From contig NZ_CADFEI010000002.1 in NCBI RefSeq assembly GCF_902833225.1, forward strand, positions 620,001-684,000: a stretch of 64,000 nt of DNA, in the 5' to 3' direction. The notes under the pieces are model-generated. The model did not search any database, had not been told where the DNA came from, and saw only the letters and a list, made by a program, of their open reading frames with translations. Position 1 is the first letter of the stretch. Each line of letters begins with the position of its first letter. Position numbers and translations under genes: made by a program. Source of the DNA: Burkholderia sp. BCC1644. Lineage in GTDB: Bacteria; Pseudomonadota; Gammaproteobacteria; Burkholderiales; Burkholderiaceae. This document shows positions 17,752 to 28,293 of the stretch, piece after piece.

Positions 17752-18999
17752 TCAGCGAACCGACCTGATCGCGGCGATGACGAGCCCGCCGAGCAACGTC
17801 GCGCAACTTGCCGCGATGAACAGCGCGTCGAAGCGGATCGCACCGCCCGGCCCCGTCAGCCAGGTGGCGAGAAGGGAAAGGGACAGCTGCGGAACGACGT
17901 TCGCGAGATGGAACACGCCCATGTCCTTTGCCGCGGCATTGCGGTCGGGCAGCACTTCGGTCACCAGCGCAAGGTCGACGGCCAGATACGCGCCCTGCGC
18001 CACGCCTATCCAAGCGATCACGACCAGCAATTGCGAGAACGTCGTGCAGGACAGGAGCACCGGAAACCCGAGCGCCATCCCGATGCCGGCCCCGATCACG
18101 AAGACCTTGCGACGCCGCAGCCGATCCGACAGGCGACCGAATACCAACGCGCTGGCCGTCATGGCCGTCGTGGCGACCAACAGGCACATGAACATCGCGT
18201 GAGGCGTCTCTTTCGTCGACAGGCCGATCCGGTCGCGCAGATAAAACAGCAGGTAGTACTGCAAGCTGCTGACGCCGAACAGCACCAGCGCACGCGACAG
18301 CCACGCGATCGCAAAATCGGGATACTTGACCGGATTGGTCCAGAAGCTTGCCGCCACTTGCCGCCACTGCAACGGTTTCACCTGTTGGGCATCGAGCCGC
18401 CGGTCGTTGGCGAGCACGACGAAGCAGGTAATCGCCACCAGCGCGATCGCCCCCTGTACCAGCGCGATCGAAACGAGATCGGGAGCCAGGTGCCTCGCGA
18501 TCCCGACGCCCAGAAGAATGCCGATCGGCGGCGTGAATCCGACGATCGACGAATAGAAGCCGAGCTTGTCGGACCGGACCTGATCCGGAAGCACCGCGTT
18601 AAGGCCGCTCAAGATCGAATTGAACGTCAACGCCATCAGCCCCCATCCGAGCGCGAGCTGCGCGGGCGTGCGAGCGGTCGCCATGACGGCCATCGCACCG
18701 AGCCCGCCCAGCATGCCGCCGAGAATCCACGGCTTGCGCATGCCCCAGCGCGAGCGCGTGTGATCGCTCAGCACACCGAAGATCGGCTGCGCGACCAGGC
18801 CGATGAACGAGCCGATACCGAGCGCCCGCGCCAGCACGGTTGCCTTGTCGGTCGGCGAGATTCTTTCCGCCAGCATCGGCAGGATCATCATCGGATACGG
18901 CAACATCGCCAGCCAGACGCCGACGAAGGCGACCGTCAGCGTCACGCCGAGATACCGGTTGCCCGTTTTGCGGGCCGATACATACATCAATTCGTCCAT
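17752..18999 (-). CDS. MFS transporter, sucrose/glycoside-type
   Basis: A 415-residue, 12-helix carrier. The loop FGVLSDHTRSRWGMRKPWIL is the signature of the SUT/GPH-like group of MFS sugar transporters (plant sucrose carriers, bacterial glycoside:H+ symporters). LSDRLRRRKVF is the matching loop in the second half. It probably imports an intact glycoside. GGAGAGGGAGT directly precedes the ATG. It lies between GH3 (34-base gap) and sulfatase (31-base gap) in one operon. Confidence 0.88.
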   Translation of the reverse strand: MDELMYVSARKTGNRYLGVTLTVAFVGVWLAMLPYPMMILPMLAERISPTDKATVLARALGIGSFIGLVAQPIFGVLSDHTRSRWGMRKPWILGGMLGGLGAMAVMATARTPAQLALGWGLMALTFNSILSGLNAVLPDQVRSDKLGFYSSIVGFTPPIGILLGVGIARHLAPDLVSIALVQGAIALVAITCFVVLANDRRLDAQQVKPLQWRQVAASFWTNPVKYPDFAIAWLSRALVLFGVSSLQYYLLFYLRDRIGLSTKETPHAMFMCLLVATTAMTASALVFGRLSDRLRRRKVFVIGAGIGMALGFPVLLSCTTFSQLLVVIAWIGVAQGAYLAVDLALVTEVLPDRNAAAKDMGVFHLANVVPQLSLSLLATWLTGPGGAIRFDALFIAASCATLLGGLVIAAIRSVR

Positions 19000-19033
19000 A
19001 CTCCCTCTCCATTCATCGTCCGCCGCCTTCCGT

Positions 19034-21199
19034 TCAGCGCCCGAACACCCGCCCGTCGAGCTGCACCGACCCGACGATCGCGTGATCGGTCGCCGCATGC
19101 GCCAGCGCGACGCGATACGTGCCGGCCGCGATCCGCCACTGCGCTGCCTGCCCGTCGAACCGGGCCAGCAGGCGCGGATCGACCGTCAGCGACACGCGCA
19201 CCGATTCGCCCGCGCGCAGCGTCACGCGCTCGAAACCGAGCAGCCGCGCGCGCGGCTCGTTGCCGGCATCGGTCAGGTAGAGCTGCGGCACGTCGTCGCC
19301 GTCGCGCGTGCCTGTGTTGGTCACCGTGAAGCGCGCCGTCACCGTGTCGCCGCCTTCGAGCCGCAGATCGTCGTACGCGAAGCGCGTATAGCTCAGCCCG
19401 AAGCCGAAGCCGAAACGCGGCGACCGCCCCGTCCGCGCGAACCAGCGATAACCGACGTCCGCGCCCTCGTGGTAGTGCACGTCGATCGGCGTGCCAAGTT
19501 CGACATCGGCGCCCGGCAATGCCGGATGCGGCGTATCCGCGATGTCGACCGGAAACGTGACCGGCAACCGGCCCGACGGATTGACGCGCCCCGTCAGGAT
19601 CTCCGCGATCGCCTGCGCGCCCGCCTGCCCCGGATACCACGCCTGCACGATCGCGGCGACTTCGCCGCTCCACGGCATCGCGACCGGGTTGCCGGTCTGC
19701 AGCACGACGACCGTATTGGCGTTCGCGCGCGCCAGCGCGTCGATCAGCGCATCCTGGCCGAACGGCAGCGTCATGTCCGGACAATCGAAACGCTCGCCTT
19801 CGTGACGGATCGCGTTGACGATCACGACGTCGGCGCGGCGCGCGAGCGCGACCGCGTCAGCGACGTGCGCGCCGCTGTCGTAGTCGACGATCGCGTCCGG
19901 CAGCTGCGCGCGCAGCGCCGCGAGCGGCGACGCGCCGCCGATGCACATCGCGGTCGGCCCGAGCAGCGGATGGCTGCGCATCGGCACGACCGCCGCATAA
20001 CCGCCCTGCGGCATCACCTGGCTGGAGCCCGAGCCGGACAGCACGCCCGCCTGCGCGAAACCGCCGATCACCGCGATGCGCCGCACCGTTGGCGCGAGCG
20101 GCAGCACCTCGCGTTCGTTCTTCAGCAGCACGATGCCCTCGCGGGCGATCTGCAGCGCGATCGCGTCGTGCGCGGCGAAATCGACCGGCTCCGGCGCGCG
20201 CGCGCGATCGATGCCGACCGCGTAGCAGGAACGCAGGATGCGCGTCACCATCTCGCCGATGCGTGCCGGCGGCACCTTGCCTTCGTCGTACGCGCGCCGC
20301 AGCGGCTCGTTGAACCACTCGGCCTCGTCGAGCTGCGCGCCCGAATGCTGGTCGAGGCCCGCGAGCGCGGACTCCCAGCCGTACACCGCGCGCCAGTCCG
20401 ACATGATCCAGCCCTTGAAGCCCATCGCGTCCTTGACGACATCCTGCATCAGATGCCGGTTGCCGCTCGTGTACTCGCCGTTGACCAGGTTGTACGCCGT
20501 CATCAGCGCGCCGGGATCGCCTGCCTCGATCGCGATCTGGAACGCGAGCAGGTCGCTCTCGCGATGCGCGTCCGGATCGATCACGGCGTTCAGGAAGAAC
20601 TTGTTGGTTTCGCTCGCATTGAGCGACACATGCTTGAGCAGCGCGATCACGCCCTCGCGCTGCGTGCCGGCCACCACGCAGCCGCCGATCCGCCCGGACA
20701 GCAGCGGATCTTCCGATACGTATTCGAAGTTGCGGCCGTTGCGCACGTCGCGCACCAGATTGATGCCGCCGCCCAGCGCGACGTTGAAGCCGCGTGCGCG
20801 CGCCTCCTTGCCGATCGCTGCGCCCATCGTGCGCGCCAGCGCCGGATGGAAGGTCGCGCCGAGCGCCAGCCCGGCCGGGAACGCGGTCGCGCGCTCGTCC
20901 GCGGTTTCGGTATGGCGCAGGCCAAGGCTGGCGTCGGCCAGCTTCAGCGCCGGCACGCCCAGGCGCGGCACGCCGGGGACGTAGCCGGCGATGACGGGCA
21001 GGTCGGCCGGCACGCGCGGCTCGCGGCCGGTGCGGCCGAACACGCGCACCATCAGGCTGTAGAGCAGCGAAAACCGCTCGTCGTCGGTCATGCGGGCTTC
21101 GGTTTCCCGCGCACGGGCGTCGGGACCATCCGCCGGCGCCATGCTCGCGGCGGCCGGGGATTCGATGGGGGTCTGCAGTCGAGTCGAGGATGTCATCAC
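19034..21199 (-). CDS. glycoside hydrolase family 3 β-glycosidase
   Basis: A 721-residue GH3 enzyme. The (α/β)8 domain spans ~60-340, with the nucleophile Asp268 in KGWIMSDW. A second α/β domain lies at ~350-580 (REGIVLLKNE, VVVLQTGNPVAMPW, PGQAGAQAIAEILTGRVNPSGRLPVTFP). An FnIII-like C-terminal domain covers ~610-720. The KH motif reads KHVSLNASETNK rather than the common KHF/KHY. No signal peptide is present, so hydrolysis is cytosolic. The start is GTG at 21199 or ATG at 21196. It is the first gene of the operon facing the TetR gene, behind a promoter covered by a perfect palindrome. Confidence 0.93.
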   Translation of the reverse strand: MMTSSTRLQTPIESPAAASMAPADGPDARARETEARMTDDERFSLLYSLMVRVFGRTGREPRVPADLPVIAGYVPGVPRLGVPALKLADASLGLRHTETADERATAFPAGLALGATFHPALARTMGAAIGKEARARGFNVALGGGINLVRDVRNGRNFEYVSEDPLLSGRIGGCVVAGTQREGVIALLKHVSLNASETNKFFLNAVIDPDAHRESDLLAFQIAIEAGDPGALMTAYNLVNGEYTSGNRHLMQDVVKDAMGFKGWIMSDWRAVYGWESALAGLDQHSGAQLDEAEWFNEPLRRAYDEGKVPPARIGEMVTRILRSCYAVGIDRARAPEPVDFAAHDAIALQIAREGIVLLKNEREVLPLAPTVRRIAVIGGFAQAGVLSGSGSSQVMPQGGYAAVVPMRSHPLLGPTAMCIGGASPLAALRAQLPDAIVDYDSGAHVADAVALARRADVVIVNAIRHEGERFDCPDMTLPFGQDALIDALARANANTVVVLQTGNPVAMPWSGEVAAIVQAWYPGQAGAQAIAEILTGRVNPSGRLPVTFPVDIADTPHPALPGADVELGTPIDVHYHEGADVGYRWFARTGRSPRFGFGFGLSYTRFAYDDLRLEGGDTVTARFTVTNTGTRDGDDVPQLYLTDAGNEPRARLLGFERVTLRAGESVRVSLTVDPRLLARFDGQAAQWRIAAGTYRVALAHAATDHAIVGSVQLDGRVFGR

Positions 21200-21266
21200 G
21201 CGTTACTTCGTATGAATGGGACCGGCCGACACCGCGCTTGCACCGTCAGCCGAACTGTTTGCGTCG

Positions 21267-21292
21267 AATAATTATCCGAGTGGATAATTATT
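21267..21292. promoter_or_regulatory. perfect palindrome, candidate TetR operator
   Basis: Arms AATAATTATCC and GGATAATTATT are exact reverse complements separated by 4 bases. The site lies between the divergent GH3 and TetR genes and covers the predicted -10 elements of both. TetR-family repressors bind this kind of site beside their own genes, so it is probably the operator for the protein encoded at 21461. Confidence 0.75.
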
Positions 21293-21312
21293 GTTTTGAG
21301 CGTGTGTGTCAA
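21284..21312 (-). promoter_or_regulatory. σ70-type promoter of the GH3-MFS-sulfatase operon
   Basis: On the minus strand, TTGACA at 21312-21307 is followed after 17 bases by AATTAT at 21289-21284, which lies within the right arm of the palindrome. On the plus strand, TTGCGT at 21259 and GATAAT at 21283, 18 bases apart, could drive the TetR gene. A protein on the palindrome would block both. Confidence 0.6.
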
Positions 21313-21460
21313 GCGGGTGAAGGCGGAAACAACGGCGGGGTTTTCCCCGACCCGGGCGGGGCATGAGGCCGCATCGGCGCGCAGCGGCCGGACGGGACGG
21401 CCCGTTGCGGCCGATCCGCGCGGACGGCACAATCCGGGGATTCGATCAAGGACAGGACAG

Positions 21461-22081
21461 ATGCAGATTGCCCGGCAGGCGCAGCAGGAACGCAGCGAAC
21501 AGACCCGTTCGGAAATTCTGGGGATCGCGCTCGAACAGTTCTCGACCCGCGGTTTCGACGCGGTCAGCCTGCGCGACATCGCGGACGCGGCAGGCGTGAA
21601 CCACGCGATGATCCGCTACTACTTCGGCAACAAGGAGAACCTGTGGCGCGCCAGCGTGACGCAGTTGTTCGACCGGTTCATGGAAGGGGTCGCATTGCCG
21701 GACCCGGCGTCGGACACGTTCTCGATCGACGCCGTCAAGCAATACATCCGCAACTACGTGCGCTATTGCGCCGCGCATCCCGAGCACGCGCGGCTGATGA
21801 TGCAGGAGGCCAACCGCGATTCGGAGCGCCTGCAGTGGATGGCGGAAACCTTCGTGCGGCCGCGCCACGATCGCTCGGTGCCGCTGGTGCGCTACGTCAG
21901 CGAAACGACCGACGGGCTCGCGCGGATCGACCCGGTCGTGCTGCTGTACATGATTACCGCGATCGCGCAGGTGCCGTACCTGCTGACCGCGGAAATGCGC
22001 TACGCGCACGGCATCGACGCGCTCGACGAGAAAGCGATCGATGCGCATTGCGACGCCGTCGTCGCATTCATCTTCCGTTGA
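21461..22081 (+). CDS. TetR-family transcriptional regulator of the sulfatase/glycosidase locus
   Basis: A 206-residue regulator. The helix-turn-helix is at ~10-55 (RSEILGIALEQFSTRGFDAVSLRDIADAAGVNHAMIRYYFGNKENL). The ~150-residue helical C-terminus should bind the inducer. The ATG at 21461 follows AAGGACAGGACAG. The 55-residue in-frame extension upstream is Arg/Pro-rich and not protein-like. It is divergent from the GH3 gene across the palindrome, which suggests that a substrate or intermediate of the locus relieves repression. Confidence 0.9.
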   Translation: MQIARQAQQERSEQTRSEILGIALEQFSTRGFDAVSLRDIADAAGVNHAMIRYYFGNKENLWRASVTQLFDRFMEGVALPDPASDTFSIDAVKQYIRNYVRYCAAHPEHARLMMQEANRDSERLQWMAETFVRPRHDRSVPLVRYVSETTDGLARIDPVVLLYMITAIAQVPYLLTAEMRYAHGIDALDEKAIDAHCDAVVAFIFR

Positions 22082-22146
22082 AGCGGCGGGTGCGCGGTTA
22101 GGGCCTGTTCACGTTAATAACGGGCTTGCGAACGAGCCTTGCCGGC

Positions 22147-22163
22147 TGTCCCCCAAGGGGACA
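22147..22163. terminator. hairpin between the convergent TetR and livF genes
   Basis: TGTCCCC and GGGGACA pair around a 3-base loop. The 169-base gap around it has no ORF. There is no T-tract, so intrinsic termination is uncertain. Convergent gene orientation makes a terminator role reasonable. Confidence 0.35.
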
Positions 22164-22250
22164 AGCGACGCGCGACGCCGCAATGCGGCCGGCAGGGTTC
22201 GTTCCCCGGTTCGGAAAAATGCATTCGTGGGGCTGGCCCGGGTCGCGCGA

Positions 22251-23008
<758 letters not shown>

Positions 23009-23012
<4 letters not shown>

Positions 23013-23866
23013 GCGGCCGCCTGCGTGGTGCGTACCGCGTCGGCACCGCCCGCATGGCGGCGGCCGAGATAGGCTTCGATCACGCGCGGATCGTGCCGCA
23101 CGTCACGCGGCACGCCTTCGGCGATCTTCACGCCGTTGTCGAGCACCATCACGCGGTCGGACACGCGCATCACGAGTTCGAGCTTGTGCTCGATCAGCAG
23201 GATCGTCAGGCCGCGCGCCTTCAGCGACTGGATCAGTTGCAGCATCTCGGCCGTCTCCGTCTCGTTCATCCCGGCCGTCGGTTCGTCGAGCAGCAGCAGG
23301 CGCGGATGCAGCGCAAGCGCGCGGCCGATCTCCACGCGCCGCCGGTTCGCATACGACAGGCTGTGCGCCGGATGATCGATGCGCGGCGTGAGCCGTTCGC
23401 CGAACCCGGCGACGATCGCACGCGCCTCTTCGCGCAACGCGGCTTCCTCGCGCCGCACCGCCGCCGGCCGCACGAGCGCGCGCAGCACTTCGGCCGCTGC
23501 GCCGAGCGCGGGCCAGCCGGGCCGCGCCGCGCGCAGCCGCGCGTGCGCACCGATCAGCACGTTGTCGAGCACGCTCAGGTTGCCGAACACGCGGCCGTGC
23601 TGGAACGTGCGCGCGATGCCGAGCGCCGCGAGGCGTTCGGGCGCCGTGCCCGTGATGTCGCGGCCGTCGAACGTCACGCGGCCGGCGTCGGGGCGGTCCG
23701 CACCCGCGATCAGGTTGAACAGCGTCGACTTGCCGGCGCCGTTCGGCCCGATCACGCTCAGCAGTTCGCCGTCGGCGAGCGTCAGGCTCGCGCCGTCGAG
23801 CGCGGTCACGCCGTCGAAGCGGCGCGTCAAACCCCGCACTTCAAGCAAAGGTCCAGTGGTGGTCAT
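23009..23866 (-). CDS. livG: branched-chain amino acid-type ABC transporter ATPase LivG
   Basis: A 285-residue ABC ATPase. Walker A is GPNGAGKST, the signature region is LSYANRRRVEIGRAL (degenerate, as usual in LivG), Walker B is LLLLDEPTAGM and the switch is IEHKLEL. The C-terminal LivG extension (GVPRDVRHDPRVIEAYLG) is present. It follows the fused permease gene by 13 bases. Confidence 0.93.
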
Positions 23867-23879
23867 CGCATTCCTCTCC

Positions 23880-25691
23880 TCACACCGTACCGAGCAGGCC
23901 CTGCGGCCGGAACCGGACGAGCAGCAGCAACACGAGGCCGTAGATCAGCATCCGGTAATCGGCCGCCCAGCGGAACAGCTCGGGCAGCCCGATCAGCGCG
24001 ATCGCGCCAGCGATACCGCCGAGCACGTTGCCGAGCCCGCCGAGGATCACCATCGTCAGTGCGAGGATCGACACCTGCGAATCGAAGGTCTGGTGATTGA
24101 TGTAGCTGTACAGGTGGGCGGCAATCCCGCCGCTCACACCGGCCGCGACGCCGCCGACCGCGAACGCGATCGCCTTGTAGCGGTTCGGTGCGATACCGTG
24201 CGCGCGCGCGGCGACGTCATCCTCGCGCACCGCGCGCAGCGTGCGGCCGAGATGCGAGCGCAGCAGCCGCACCTGCACGAGCGCGAACCCGACGAGCACC
24301 GCGAACGTGAACCAGTACGCGGCCTGCGCGGTCGTCGCCCACGGCAGCGGCGCGATGCCGGTGATGCCGAGCGGGCCGCGCGTGAGGCCGTCCCAGTTCA
24401 GGATCACGAGGCTCACCACTTCGCCGATGCCGAGCGTCGCGATCGATACGTAGTGCCCGCGCAGCCGGAACGCCGGATAGACGAGCAGCGTGCCGAGCAC
24501 GGCCGTGATGACGCCCGCGCACGGAATCGTCACGGCCGGCGACCAGCCGAGATCCGACGACAGCAGCGCGGACGCATACGCGCCGATCACGAGCAGCGCC
24601 GCATGGCCGAGCGAGATCTGCCCGACCGTGCCCGCGACGAGCGTGAGGCTCAGCGCGAGCAGCCCGTACAACCATGCGTTGGTGAGCGTCTGCAGCACGT
24701 ACGGCGACGCACCGAGCCACGGCAGCACGGCCGCCAGCGCGATCAGCACGACGAGCACCGGGCGCGGCACGCGCACGGCCTTCGCGGCCGCGAGGAACGT
24801 GCCCGTCATCGGCTCGGGCGGCAGCGCGCGGTTCGCGCTGAACAGGCCGTTCGGCCGCCACACGAGGAACACGATCAGCAGTCCGAACGCGAACAGGTCG
24901 CGATAGCTCGTGCCGAACAGCGCGACGCCGTAGCTTTCGACGAGACCGAGCAGCAGGCTGCCGGCGATCGCGCCCGGCACGTTGCCGAGCCCGCCGATCA
25001 GCAGCGCGACGACGCCCTTCAGCGTGGCCTGGAAGCCCATCGCCGGATCGATGCTGTTGTAGTACATGCCGACCAGCAGCCCGCTCACGCCGCCGAGCGC
25101 GCATGCGATCGCGAATACGGTCTGGTTCACGCGATCGACGTCGACGCCCATCTGCAGCGCCGCGTCGCGATCCTGCGCGGTCGCGCGCACGGCCCAGCCG
25201 AGCCGCGTGAAGCGCAGGAAGCCGTACAGCAGCGCGGCCGCCGCGATGCCGATGCCCGCGATCAGCAGGTCGAGCGAGCCGAGCGTCGCGCCGGCGATCC
25301 GCACGTGCCAGTCGGGCAGCGGCGTCGGCACCGCACGCGGGTCTGCGCCGAAGGCGAGCTGCGCGAGCTGGTCGAGGATGAAGCTGATGCCGATCGTCGC
25401 GAGCAGCGGCGCGATGCGCGCCGCGTGGCGCAGCGGCCGCAACCCGATCCGCTCGATCGCGACGCCGAGCGCGCCGCAGCCGACGACGACCGCCGCGAGC
25501 GCGACCGGCAGCGGCAGCCCGAAGCGCGTCAGGCACAGCCAGCCGATGAATGCGCCGACCATGTAAACCGAGCCATGCGCGAAGTTGATCAGGTGCGACA
25601 CGCCGAAGATCAGCGCGAGCCCGACCGCGAGCAGCGCGTAGATGTTGCCGACGATGAGGCCGTTGAGCGTGTAGTCGAGCCAGGAAGCCAT
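23880..25691 (-). CDS. fused LivH-LivM branched-chain-type ABC permease
   Basis: A 603-residue membrane protein combining two permeases that are usually separate. Residues ~1-290 match LivH ([46 protein letters not shown]). Residues ~320-603 match LivM ([51 protein letters not shown]). The frame runs through without a stop, and the internal Arg/Pro linker ([11 protein letters not shown]) connects the halves. The ATG at 25691 begins the first membrane helix. Such fusions are known, so this is not a sequencing artefact. Confidence 0.92.
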   Translation of the reverse strand: MASWLDYTLNGLIVGNIYALLAVGLALIFGVSHLINFAHGSVYMVGAFIGWLCLTRFGLPLPVALAAVVVGCGALGVAIERIGLRPLRHAARIAPLLATIGISFILDQLAQLAFGADPRAVPTPLPDWHVRIAGATLGSLDLLIAGIGIAAAALLYGFLRFTRLGWAVRATAQDRDAALQMGVDVDRVNQTVFAIACALGGVSGLLVGMYYNSIDPAMGFQATLKGVVALLIGGLGNVPGAIAGSLLLGLVESYGVALFGTSYRDLFAFGLLIVFLVWRPNGLFSANRALPPEPMTGTFLAAAKAVRVPRPVLVVLIALAAVLPWLGASPYVLQTLTNAWLYGLLALSLTLVAGTVGQISLGHAALLVIGAYASALLSSDLGWSPAVTIPCAGVITAVLGTLLVYPAFRLRGHYVSIATLGIGEVVSLVILNWDGLTRGPLGITGIAPLPWATTAQAAYWFTFAVLVGFALVQVRLLRSHLGRTLRAVREDDVAARAHGIAPNRYKAIAFAVGGVAAGVSGGIAAHLYSYINHQTFDSQVSILALTMVILGGLGNVLGGIAGAIALIGLPELFRWAADYRMLIYGLVLLLLVRFRPQGLLGTV

Positions 25692-25729
25692 CACGATGCG
25701 TCCGTCACTTGCATGCGGTTCATGCGAAA

Positions 25730-26923
25730 TCAGCGTGCGGCGAGCTGCGGCTTCGCGCCATCCCACAGCGCCCACTGCCCCTGCTTCACGACGAGATACA
25801 CGGTGCGCGCGCCCGCGACGCGGCGCGTCTGCGGGTCGAAGCGCACCTTGCCGAAGATCACGCTCGGCACGTCGCTGACCTTCGCGAAGCCGTCATGCGC
25901 GGCCTGGCGCGTCGTGCCGTAGCGGCGCAGCACCTCGGCCGACAGGATCAGCGCGTCATAGGCGCGCGCGACGAACGAATCGGGATCGGTATGGAATTTC
26001 GCGCGATAGCGCGTCACGAACGCCTGCACCTCGGGGCGCGGCTCGGCCGGGAAGAAGTTCGATTCCGTATAGACGCCTTCGACGGCCGTGCCGCCCAGTT
26101 CGAGGAATTTCGGTGAATATACGGAGCCGACCGCCGCGATCGGCAGCGTGACGCCCGACGTGCGCGCCTGCCGCACGATCTGCGCGCCGTCCGCGTAGTA
26201 CGAGATCAGCACGATCGAATCGGGCTTCGATGCGCCGATCCGCACGAGCGTCGAGCGGAAATCCTTCTCCGCCGGCTGATAGCCTTCGGCCGCGACGACC
26301 TGCGCGCCGAGCCCGGCCACCGCCTTCGCGAAGATGTCCTTGCTCGTGCGGCCCCAGTCGGTGTTCAGGTACAGCACCGCGATCCGCTTGAAGCCGAGTT
26401 CCTTCACCGCGTAGCGCGCGAGCAACGGCTGCTCTTCGGCCTGGCTCAGCGCGGTGCTCCACAGATAGTCACCGCCCTTCGTGAAATCCGGATGCGAATT
26501 CGTGAAGCCGAATTGCACCAGTTGCCCGCGCTGGTAGATCGGCGACGCGGCCATCGACGTCGCGCTCGAGAAGTCGCCAAGCTCGATCGCGATGCGCGGA
26601 TCGGCGACGAACTTCTGCGCGATCGCGACTGCCTGGCGCGGGTCGCTGCGGCTGTCCTGGAAGTCGATCGCGAGCGGCCGGCCGTGAATGCCGCCGCTGC
26701 CGTTGATCTCGTCGAGCGCGAGATCGAAGCCGCGCTTCCATTGCTCGCCGTATTGCGCGTCCTGGCCCGTGAGCGGCCCGCTCACGCCGACCACCACCGG
26801 CTCGCCCGACACGCCCGCCGCGAGCGCGCCGCCCGTCGACAAGCCCCATGCGGCAGCGAGCGCCGCCACCGTGCCCAGCACGCGCCGCCATGCGCCGCGT
26901 ACGTCGTTCCCCGAAACGTTCAT
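25730..26923 (-). CDS. branched-chain amino acid-type ABC receptor (LivK-like)
   Basis: A 397-residue periplasmic receptor. The signal peptide spans ~1-37, ending GGALAAG. The mature protein opens with [33 protein letters not shown], the type I binding-protein start. It is the first gene of the receptor-permease-ATPase operon. The divergent LysR and flavin monooxygenase suggest the ligand is not leucine but a compound oxidised by the monooxygenase. Start ATG 26923 follows a G-rich ribosome site. Confidence 0.9.
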   Translation of the reverse strand: MNVSGNDVRGAWRRVLGTVAALAAAWGLSTGGALAAGVSGEPVVVGVSGPLTGQDAQYGEQWKRGFDLALDEINGSGGIHGRPLAIDFQDSRSDPRQAVAIAQKFVADPRIAIELGDFSSATSMAASPIYQRGQLVQFGFTNSHPDFTKGGDYLWSTALSQAEEQPLLARYAVKELGFKRIAVLYLNTDWGRTSKDIFAKAVAGLGAQVVAAEGYQPAEKDFRSTLVRIGASKPDSIVLISYYADGAQIVRQARTSGVTLPIAAVGSVYSPKFLELGGTAVEGVYTESNFFPAEPRPEVQAFVTRYRAKFHTDPDSFVARAYDALILSAEVLRRYGTTRQAAHDGFAKVSDVPSVIFGKVRFDPQTRRVAGARTVYLVVKQGQWALWDGAKPQLAAR

Positions 26924-26962
26924 CCCGCCCCCCACCTTCAGTCAGTCGAAAAGAGTGAGGGC

Positions 26963-26991
26963 ATGTAACCATCCGGTTCAGGGCGATCCAA
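26963..26991 (-). promoter_or_regulatory. predicted promoter of the liv-type operon
   Basis: TTGGAT at 26991-26986 and TTACAT at 26968-26963 are 17 bases apart on the minus strand, 40 bases upstream of the receptor gene. The rest of the 356-base divergent gap (26924-27279) contains no ORF. Its right end has a TACAAT at 27247 that could be the -10 of the LysR gene, and an AT-rich TCATTATATGAATC stretch where a LysR protein could bind. Confidence 0.5.
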
Positions 26992-27279
26992 CGAAGTTTT
27001 GCGCATATCGATATCGCGTGCCGCGCGAAGCGGATCGCGCTCGCGAACGGTCATCCGTTCGACCCGCTTGGCACGCGCCATCGACGCACATCGCATCGCG
27101 TTGATTCGATTGGCGTTTCCTTCGCGTCGCGACGCGCAACCGATGTGCAGGCTTGTGCAACCGGACGCCGCAGCAATCGCACGCTTCGCAGTTTTCGCGC
27201 TGTCGATAGCAAAAATCATTATATGAATCACGCATGCTCACACTTCTACAATGCGCAAATCGCATCATCGGAACGCGTC

Positions 27280-28293
27280 ATGGAGCTGCATCAACTCGAA
27301 GCCTTTTCCGCGGTCATGTCGGCCGGCAGCGTGACCGGCGCCGGCGAGCTGCTCGGCCGCTCGCAGCCGGCCGTCACGCGGCAGATCCAGGAGCTCGAAG
27401 CCGATCTCGGCTACGCGCTGTTCGACCGGCACGGCCCGCGCGTCACGCCGACGCGGCGCGCGTTCCTGCTGTACGAGGAAGTCGAACGCTCGCTGGTCGG
27501 CCTGCGTGCGATCGAGGCACGCGCCCGCGCGCTCGGCGATGAAACGGCCGAACCCGTACGCATCGCGGCGACGCCGTCGCTCGCGGCCACGCTCGTGCCC
27601 GCCGCGCTTGCCGCACTGCCCGACGACGCACACGCGCCGAACTATCAATTGCGCAGCGAGTCGGCCGAGCATGTCGTGCACGAAGTGCTGGCCGGCACGG
27701 CCGACGTCGGCGTCGTCACGCTGCCGATGGCGCATGCCGGGCTCGACGTGCACTGGATCGCGCAAACGCCGTGCGTCGCCGTGCTGCCCGCCGGCGATCC
27801 GCTCGCGGCGAAGCCGCGCATCGCGCTGCGCGATCTCGCGCGCCGCCGCATCGTGACGGTCGCGAACCGGCACCGGCTGCGCCAGCGGATCGACGCAGCG
27901 TTCGCGGCCGCGCGCGTCGATGCGCGCGTGTTCATCGAAACCAATGCGTCGCTGAATGCGGTGATGGCCGCGCGTGCGGGTATCGGGATCGGCATCGTCG
28001 ATCCGGCGACGGGCGTCGCGCTGCCGGTGGACGGCGTCGTCGCACGGCCGCTCGACGTCGACATCCCGTTCGCGTTCGGCGTCGCGACGCCGGCCGGCAA
28101 GCCGCGCACGGCAGCCGTCGATGCGCTGCTCGACGCGCTGCATCGCACGACACGCACGCTGCTCGACGACGTGATCTTTCACGACGCAGCCGCGCATGAC
28201 GCGCTGCTGCGCGGCGACCGGTTACGCAGCGAACGGACGACTCGCCCACCTCGCACGACACGTGCGCGCCGCACGCGCCCGGAGGCCGCATGA
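27280..28293 (+). CDS. LysR-family transcriptional regulator
   Basis: A 337-residue LysR protein. The N-terminal winged helix is MELHQLEAFSAVMSAGSVTGAGELLGRSQPAV up to ~60. The effector domain covers ~95-300 (VRIAATPSLAATLVPAALAAL). The C-terminus is extended and Arg/Thr-rich. Its stop overlaps the monooxygenase start (ATGA), an unusual arrangement that makes the regulator the first gene of the operon it probably controls. It also faces the liv-type operon. Confidence 0.9.
   Translation: MELHQLEAFSAVMSAGSVTGAGELLGRSQPAVTRQIQELEADLGYALFDRHGPRVTPTRRAFLLYEEVERSLVGLRAIEARARALGDETAEPVRIAATPSLAATLVPAALAALPDDAHAPNYQLRSESAEHVVHEVLAGTADVGVVTLPMAHAGLDVHWIAQTPCVAVLPAGDPLAAKPRIALRDLARRRIVTVANRHRLRQRIDAAFAAARVDARVFIETNASLNAVMAARAGIGIGIVDPATGVALPVDGVVARPLDVDIPFAFGVATPAGKPRTAAVDALLDALHRTTRTLLDDVIFHDAAAHDALLRGDRLRSERTTRPPRTTRARRTRPEAA

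Noticed and set aside
22082-22250. possible insertion-sequence end near the CCTGTTCACGTTAATAACGGG stretch
   Set aside because: No paired terminal repeat, target duplication or transposase fragment was found on either side.
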